A stretch of DNA of 64,000 nt from Myxococcales bacterium (lineage in GTDB: Bacteria; Myxococcota_A; Polyangia; Palsa-1104; JAEUJZ01), in the NCBI GenBank assembly GCA_016794365.1, contig JAEUKB010000098.1, forward strand, positions 1 to 64,000, read 5' to 3'. Shown here piece by piece: positions 59,218-64,000 of the stretch (positions within the stretch are counted from its first letter, which is position 1; the number at the start of each line of letters is the position of its first letter). Position numbers and translations under genes: made by a program. Under the pieces are notes generated by a model. It was given only the letters and a program-made list of their open reading frames with translations, had not been told where the DNA came from and did not search any database.

Positions 59218-60892
59218 ATTTCTAAACAATTCTCCGGTGTTCAACGAGCGCCTGGAGCTGACGCTTGAGCTAACCATCGATGGCACCGTGATCAAAGTCT
59301 GGGGCGCCAACGTAAAAAACTTTGAAATCGAGCTACTTGGCTACGGTTTTAACGGCTGTCTCGACTTTTGGGTCAATGATGACACCGAGTTAGCAGGCGA
59401 CAGCGAGGATCTGCTGAAGGTGCCGTTCCAGACGCTGAAGCTGGCTGAAGTGAAGCTAGAAATTCAGGTTGTACGGCCCGACCGTAAGGACACCGAGCGA
59501 GATCCAGATCCGCTGTCCATTCGCGGCTATGTCACAGACAAATATCTCTTTGAACAAGCCAATCGCCGTGGCAATTCATCGCCAGTTGCCGCACGTCGAT
59601 ATGGAATCAAGTTTTGCGATGCCGCACAGTTTTTTTGGAAACAGCACTTTCCGTGTGAGCTTTATACGCAAAAAGCACTAAAAGATGTCCTGGATGCTCA
59701 CAAAGGTGAAAAAGTTACATTGGTTCATACCAGTGAATCACTTAGCACGCAAAAACCGATGATTTATGTCGGTTTAGAGCGAGATCGTCCAAAGCCAGCT
59801 AGTTTTTATGATCATTTCATCTGGCTCATCGATAGGCACAATCTACTGGTTCGCTATGACTTCAAGGAAAACAAATATCATATTGAAGATACCAAGCCAG
59901 AAGATGGCACGCCGGTTGCCATGGACTTTGAAGATGCCTTCGACTTTATTGCGCGATTTCCAGAGGTTCCGCGCTGGAAGCCACGTATCCGTAACAGCTA
60001 CACAGAGTCTCCGGCAACCCAGCTTGTAGAAAATGAGCAAGTGGTGGCTCCGCTTACGCAGGACTTTCTTCTGCGGACGCCTCTGTCTGGCGAAGTCGAT
60101 GCGCGTGTCACACTAGAGACTGCGCGACTGAAGCTGCCGAATCCTGAAGTACACCTGCGCTGTGATCGATATCCAACGCGGATGATCATGCCTTGGGATC
60201 TGATCGATCTGACCAAGGATAAGCAGTGGGATCTGGCAGCGATTGCGGTTCCAGACATTGCGCTGGCGAAAAAGTGTCGCTGCTATCGGGTTCACATTCT
60301 GTCGCGCGCGCACTCGCAAGGACAAGCACAGCGCGAAATCGGAGCGATGGGAGAGTTTGCGATTCAGCTTCAGTTTGAGTTTGAGCCGATCGATGAAACG
60401 CTCGTGCGACTACCGGACTACGTGATTCCGACCTATCCGAGCTTGGTGGAAGGGAAGATCGTCAGCACCATCGGAGCAGACGATGAAGAGACGTACGACA
60501 TCGAGACAGACTCGAACACGAACCTAGATTCCTACAAGGTCAAGGTTCCGTTGTGGGCCGATCAGATCGTGAAGGCTCCCTTTGAGCCGCTGCGGATGAG
60601 CGGACACTTCTACTTTCCTGCGTACAAGAACGAGCGGGTGCTCCTGGCGCTGGAGCTGTACAGCGCTCGCATCGTCGGATTTTTGGACTGGAGAGTAGAA
60701 GGAAGACTTCCCAAAGAAGGTCAAGGGAATCACCTGCTGACAGGAAAGAAGCCTCTGTCTTCGACATCGATCAGCCATGTGTACGAAGACGACAAGCCAG
60801 TCTTTACGATCATTCGCAAGCACGAAAAGGATCATCAAACCATCCAGGCCAAGGAGGGCTACCTCCTCATCGAAGTGAAGGAGGAGAAGTAG
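59195..60892 (+). CDS. vgrG: T6SS spike core protein, VgrG-like without the beta-helix
   Basis: A 565-residue protein with the gp27-like part of VgrG (residues about 20-390; FIWLIDRHNLLVRYDF and VHTSESLSTQKPMIYVGLE) followed by an OB-fold-like gp5 segment (VEGKIVS..., YFPAYKNERVLLALELYSARIVGF). It ends in EVKEEK with no beta-helix repeats; those are encoded in the next gene. The start overlaps tssE by 23 bases. It would sit at the tip of the tube as trimeric hub. Parts are more AT-rich (59,560-59,980) than the neighbours. Confidence 0.75.
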   Translation: MTSALWDEFLNNSPVFNERLELTLELTIDGTVIKVWGANVKNFEIELLGYGFNGCLDFWVNDDTELAGDSEDLLKVPFQTLKLAEVKLEIQVVRPDRKDTERDPDPLSIRGYVTDKYLFEQANRRGNSSPVAARRYGIKFCDAAQFFWKQHFPCELYTQKALKDVLDAHKGEKVTLVHTSESLSTQKPMIYVGLERDRPKPASFYDHFIWLIDRHNLLVRYDFKENKYHIEDTKPEDGTPVAMDFEDAFDFIARFPEVPRWKPRIRNSYTESPATQLVENEQVVAPLTQDFLLRTPLSGEVDARVTLETARLKLPNPEVHLRCDRYPTRMIMPWDLIDLTKDKQWDLAAIAVPDIALAKKCRCYRVHILSRAHSQGQAQREIGAMGEFAIQLQFEFEPIDETLVRLPDYVIPTYPSLVEGKIVSTIGADDEETYDIETDSNTNLDSYKVKVPLWADQIVKAPFEPLRMSGHFYFPAYKNERVLLALELYSARIVGFLDWRVEGRLPKEGQGNHLLTGKKPLSSTSISHVYEDDKPVFTIIRKHEKDHQTIQAKEGYLLIEVKEEK

Positions 60893-60896
60893 TCCC

Positions 60897-61490
60897 ATGG
60901 GCACGCTGGTTTGTCGGATCGAGCTAGACAAGACCACTGGCGCGAAGGTCACGATCGAAAACGCCGACGGAAAGATCACCCAGACCATTCACATGGATGG
61001 GACCAAGATCACAACCAAAGTCGCGGGCGAACAGGACACCAGCACGATCGAACAAGTCGCAGATGCGATCACGATCACGGTGAAGAACTTCACGCTGGAT
61101 GCAGAGACTGTCCTGCTGAAGTCGAGCAAGACCTCGACGTGGCAGAGCCAAGATACGCTCGATGTAAAGAGCAGCAAGGCAATGACGATCAAGAGCGATC
61201 AGACGCAGCTGCTCGAAGCGACGCAGGATGCCACGTACAAAGGCATGAACATCGGAATCAAGGCGCAGACCGATCTGAAAGCAGAAGGAATCAACGTCGC
61301 ACTCAAAGGAACCGCAGAGCTGAAGGGAGAAGCGGCCCAGCTTGCACTGAAAGGAACCGCACAAGCAAAGCTGGAAGGCGCAATGGTGGAAGTCAAAGCA
61401 GACGGAATGCTGACTGCACAGTCATCAGGAATGACCACGCTAAAGGGGTCGCTCACCAGCGTGGAAGGCTCTCTTGTGAAGCTGGGGTAA
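60897..61490 (+). CDS. Separate beta-helix spike tip, gp5C / small-VgrG-like
   Basis: A 197-residue protein made of short beta repeats with few aromatic residues: TITVKNFTLDAETVLLKSSKT, SKAMTIKSDQTQLLEATQD, and GIKAQTDLKAEGINVALKGTAELKGEA. This is the triangular beta-helix of gp5C/VgrG tips. The resemblance to the 164-residue VgrG of Francisella (KADVNLNAEGLDVNIKGS there) is good. It would trimerise on the hub encoded four bases upstream. No effector domain follows. Confidence 0.8.
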   Translation: MGTLVCRIELDKTTGAKVTIENADGKITQTIHMDGTKITTKVAGEQDTSTIEQVADAITITVKNFTLDAETVLLKSSKTSTWQSQDTLDVKSSKAMTIKSDQTQLLEATQDATYKGMNIGIKAQTDLKAEGINVALKGTAELKGEAAQLALKGTAQAKLEGAMVEVKADGMLTAQSSGMTTLKGSLTSVEGSLVKLG

Positions 61491-61493
61491 GCC

Positions 61494-63152
61494 ATGGGTC
61501 GCGATGTCCTAGAAAAGCACTTGGTCGCCGAGCTAAAGACGCTGGAAGACTTCCGGCAGCGTCATGAAAAGCGGCATCCAAGTGGTCGCGTAGAGCGCGA
61601 AGATCCCGATGTACGCAGGCTCATCGAAGCGCTGGGATTTTTTTCGATAAGGACGCGTCTTGCGACGATCCGCAATGTCCAAGCAACGTGGCGCAGACTG
61701 TTTGGAACGTACTTCGGATATCTGCTCGATCCGCTACCAAGCAAGCTACTGGTGCAAGCGCAAGTGACGCCACGGATGGTCGAAAGCACGGTCTTGGAAA
61801 CAGGAAGCGAGCTACGGATCACCACGCAAAGCGGACAAGTCGGTTACTTCCGAACCACCAGTGAGCTGCGGATTGTGCCAGTGACGCTCGAGTCCATGCA
61901 GCTCATTCCGTTACGCGGTGGAACGCGGCTGGTGCTAAACCTTCGCTCTCGGTTTCCACGAACGGACGCAGTAGGAATGCTGCGCTTTCTGATTCAGTAC
62001 ATCGACAACTACGATACTGCGCTGCGGGTTCACTATCAGCTACGTGCGCACACGCGCCGCGCGTTTGCGGTCTATGAAGATGTTGTGACCGATAGCAGCG
62101 ACGGTCCAGACTGTCTGCTCAGCTATGGATCGGTGTTCACAGAGCCGCATCAGCCGGACACCCGAAATCCGCTTTTGAAGGTGCGATCGTTTTTCCATTT
62201 TCCACAGGAAGAGCTGTTTGTGAACTTGGATGTTCCGCGTAGTCGCAAGCCGTGGAGCCGCGTGGCCATCTGTCTGGATCTGGATGATGAGTGGCCGCGT
62301 GATCCGGTTCCTACTGCCGATATGTTTCAGCTCTTTGCGGTGCCAGCAGAAAATCTCCGCAAGGAAAGCAGCGAGCCCATTCACTGTGATGGGACGCAAG
62401 AAGCGTATCCGATTCGCTATCACAATCCGTCGCTGGGATACAGCTTACAGAGTACGCTCGGAGTCTATCGCATCGATCCAGAAGGAATGACTCCGCTAGA
62501 GCCAGGCATCCTGCACAGCAGCGATTCCACGCTGGCTTATGAAGTCGAAGATCGCATCGATGATCTGTACAGCGGTCTGTTTCTGATCGTGCGTATGCCG
62601 ACTGCGCTGCTCAATCCGGTTCGGCTGGTGCTGGAAGGACTGTGGCATCAGCCAGGATTTGCGCGCGAAGCGGTTGGAAAGCTGAAGATCACGCTTCCGA
62701 ATCGCAATCAGGAAGGACTGCTGTTTCAGCCGCTTTCCGACGTAAAACCTCATGCAGAGACAGCGCTCGGACAAGACGCGATGGCGCTGCTACGGCTGCT
62801 GGCGATGCGGATGAAGTCTGTGCTCGATACTCGTGAGCTTCATCAGCTCTTGGCTGTGCTGGGGACTGTGCAAAGCTCTCCGTTTCAAGATCTGCCGCAG
62901 CGAGTCAAAGGTCTGTCCGTAGAGCTAGCGCCAGACAGCGCGATGCGCGGATCGGGACTTCGTCATGTCTACAAGATGACGATGGATCGCTTCGATCCTG
63001 ATGAAGAAGCGCTGGTGTGGACATTCCTTCAGCAAGTTCGCGAGCTGCTTGATAGCTGGAATTCTGATGCCACCGTTGAGCTGTCCGTGGATGCAGGTGG
63101 CAGTAAGTTTCGCATGCCGATTCATCCGACGGCAGGGAGTTCACTGCGATGA
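61494..63152 (+). CDS. tssF: T6SS baseplate protein TssF
   Basis: A 552-residue wedge protein. N terminus LVAELKTLEDFRQRHEKRHPS and DPDVRRLIEALGFFSIRTR correspond to the TssF block with FAxxHPxxA and DPDVERLLEGFAFL. LLVQAQVTPRMVESTVLETGSELRI and LLKVRSFFHFPQEELFVNLDV are later conserved steps. It works with TssG and TssE in each wedge. The gene is three bases after the spike-tip gene and overlaps tssL. Confidence 0.85.
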   Translation: MGRDVLEKHLVAELKTLEDFRQRHEKRHPSGRVEREDPDVRRLIEALGFFSIRTRLATIRNVQATWRRLFGTYFGYLLDPLPSKLLVQAQVTPRMVESTVLETGSELRITTQSGQVGYFRTTSELRIVPVTLESMQLIPLRGGTRLVLNLRSRFPRTDAVGMLRFLIQYIDNYDTALRVHYQLRAHTRRAFAVYEDVVTDSSDGPDCLLSYGSVFTEPHQPDTRNPLLKVRSFFHFPQEELFVNLDVPRSRKPWSRVAICLDLDDEWPRDPVPTADMFQLFAVPAENLRKESSEPIHCDGTQEAYPIRYHNPSLGYSLQSTLGVYRIDPEGMTPLEPGILHSSDSTLAYEVEDRIDDLYSGLFLIVRMPTALLNPVRLVLEGLWHQPGFAREAVGKLKITLPNRNQEGLLFQPLSDVKPHAETALGQDAMALLRLLAMRMKSVLDTRELHQLLAVLGTVQSSPFQDLPQRVKGLSVELAPDSAMRGSGLRHVYKMTMDRFDPDEEALVWTFLQQVRELLDSWNSDATVELSVDAGGSKFRMPIHPTAGSSLR

Positions 63153-63826
63153 TGACCATTGAGCTATGGAATGTCATCGTCTCTGCGGGAACGGAAGTGC
63201 GTCGTCTGCTCGATCGCGCGCTTCCGCAGACCTATGTTGCGGCCACGGCGCAAGAAACCACGATGATGTTAAACGCAGGAACCGATGTGATCGGAATCCT
63301 GCGAACAGAGCTGCGCCGCTATCTGGATGATCTCAAAAATACGTTCCAGCGCATCCTTCCTGAAAAGGAAGCGGGCATGGTTCTGTATCCGCTGGTACTG
63401 CACTTTGACGAGATGGTTACGCGCAGACTCTCGACGGCAGAGCAGACACAGTGGCCGCTGCTACAAAAAGAGCTGTTCGATATGAACGATGGCGGTGATG
63501 TGTTCTTTGAGTTCGTGGAAGAGCGGCTCAAGAAAGCATCCAGTCCTCCGCTGGTCTTTACTGTCTTGTACTACTGTCTGAGCGACGGCTTCATTGGGAA
63601 GTTTGGCCAAGATCCAGCCAAAGCAGCAGCGTTTAAGAAGCGCCTGACCGAGCGAATTCCGCTTCCTGAGATGCCCGGAAAACAGAGGCGAAAGCGTCGC
63701 AAAGGAGACGATGAGGACTCCGTTCCGCTGCCCGGAAAAGTCATGCATCCAGCGCTGTATTACCTGGCCACTTCAGGAGTGCTCCTGCTTCTGTTTTGGC
63801 TGATGGTCTCGCTGACCAATCTCTAG
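63149..63826 (+). CDS. tssL: T6SS membrane-complex protein TssL (DotU/IcmH-like)
   Basis: A 225-residue protein: a cytoplasmic helical DotU domain (ILRTELRRYLDDLKNTFQRI and YPLVLHFDEMVTRRL; VLYYCLSDGFIGKF) and one C-terminal membrane helix (YYLATSGVLLLLFWLMVSL). It forms the membrane core with TssM. The start overlaps the tssF stop (ATGA). No peptidoglycan-binding extension is present, as in Francisella DotU. Confidence 0.88.
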   Translation: MMTIELWNVIVSAGTEVRRLLDRALPQTYVAATAQETTMMLNAGTDVIGILRTELRRYLDDLKNTFQRILPEKEAGMVLYPLVLHFDEMVTRRLSTAEQTQWPLLQKELFDMNDGGDVFFEFVEERLKKASSPPLVFTVLYYCLSDGFIGKFGQDPAKAAAFKKRLTERIPLPEMPGKQRRKRRKGDDEDSVPLPGKVMHPALYYLATSGVLLLLFWLMVSLTNL

Positions 63827-63847
63827 CCGCCTGAGGGGAGATCTCAC

Positions 63848-64000
63848 ATGTTCGAGCTAGACGAAGGCATAGAAGAGCTCGTGGATGCCGCAGGAGAGAT
63901 TGCGGAAGAAGAGCTTGAGGAAGCATTCGATGATGCAACCGAAGACTTCGATGCAGACAACCTGCTGTCGCACTGGAATCGCAAGCAGCAGACCGGCAGC
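63848..64000 (+). CDS. Start of a further T6SS-cluster gene (partial)
   Basis: The first 51 codons after a strong ribosome-binding site (GAGGGGAG before ATG 63848). The encoded segment is strongly acidic and helical (EEELEEAFDDATEDFDADN). It is too short for a family call. Being next to tssL, it could be tssM-related or a cluster-specific adaptor. It continues beyond the window. Confidence 0.45.
   Translation, partial: MFELDEGIEELVDAAGEIAEEELEEAFDDATEDFDADNLLSHWNRKQQTGS

Overview
The window comes from a Gram-negative, predatory or social type of bacterium. It is most likely a member of the Myxococcota or a related deltaproteobacterial lineage with moderate GC. The grounds are several Hanks-type Ser/Thr kinases, many short lipoproteins with aspartate/proline tails, a neighbouring pair that I recognise as the MXAN_2561/MXAN_2562 families with a MYXO-CTERM-like tail, OmpA proteins with thrombospondin type-3 repeats, an alpha-2-macroglobulin and a contractile secretion cluster. 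No rRNA, tRNA or CRISPR locus was seen.

Layout. 1-1.7 kb: the 3' end of an IS4-like transposase, an acetyltransferase, and two adjoining repeat arrays that both run at about 42 bp. 1.7-6.2 kb: an RND pump and a TolC-like channel without an adapter gene. 6.3-7.7 kb: class III PHA synthase (phaC plus a small PhaE-like partner). 7.8-11.4 kb: beta-barrel protein, MYXO-CTERM protein and a HTH protein fused to a degenerate EgtD-like methyltransferase fold. 11.6-26 kb: tmk, lipoproteins, PEGA protein, Ser/Thr kinase, an envelope cluster (TPR-barrel, OmpA, DUF4398), MltA, tandem GNAT and a sugar-nucleotide transferase.

26.4-38.3 kb is a signalling island: a REC-PATAN protein, a tail-anchored Ser/Thr kinase, a four-PAS hybrid histidine kinase, a fusion of two ABC ATPase domains with a dual-specificity phosphatase, a Roadblock protein and a degenerate histidine kinase. 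38.6-47.6 kb encodes cell-surface proteins, including a 1,682-residue alpha-2-macroglobulin and a lipase-like lipoprotein.

47.8-64 kb is a type VI secretion cluster: an adenylating-enzyme-like pseudoenzyme, an IglI/TssA-like protein, TssG, TssB, TssC, an Hcp-position protein, TssK, TssE, a VgrG core, a separate beta-helix spike tip, TssF, TssL and the start of one more gene. The order, the small separate spike and the IglI-like protein recall the Francisella-type system more than the common Proteobacterial one. The most striking event in the window is in tssC. It is cut in two at a conserved motif by a 1,435-bp segment carrying two oppositely oriented genes, and the segment is bounded by perfect 14-bp direct repeats. 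Joining the repeats restores a full-length 497-residue TssC in frame.
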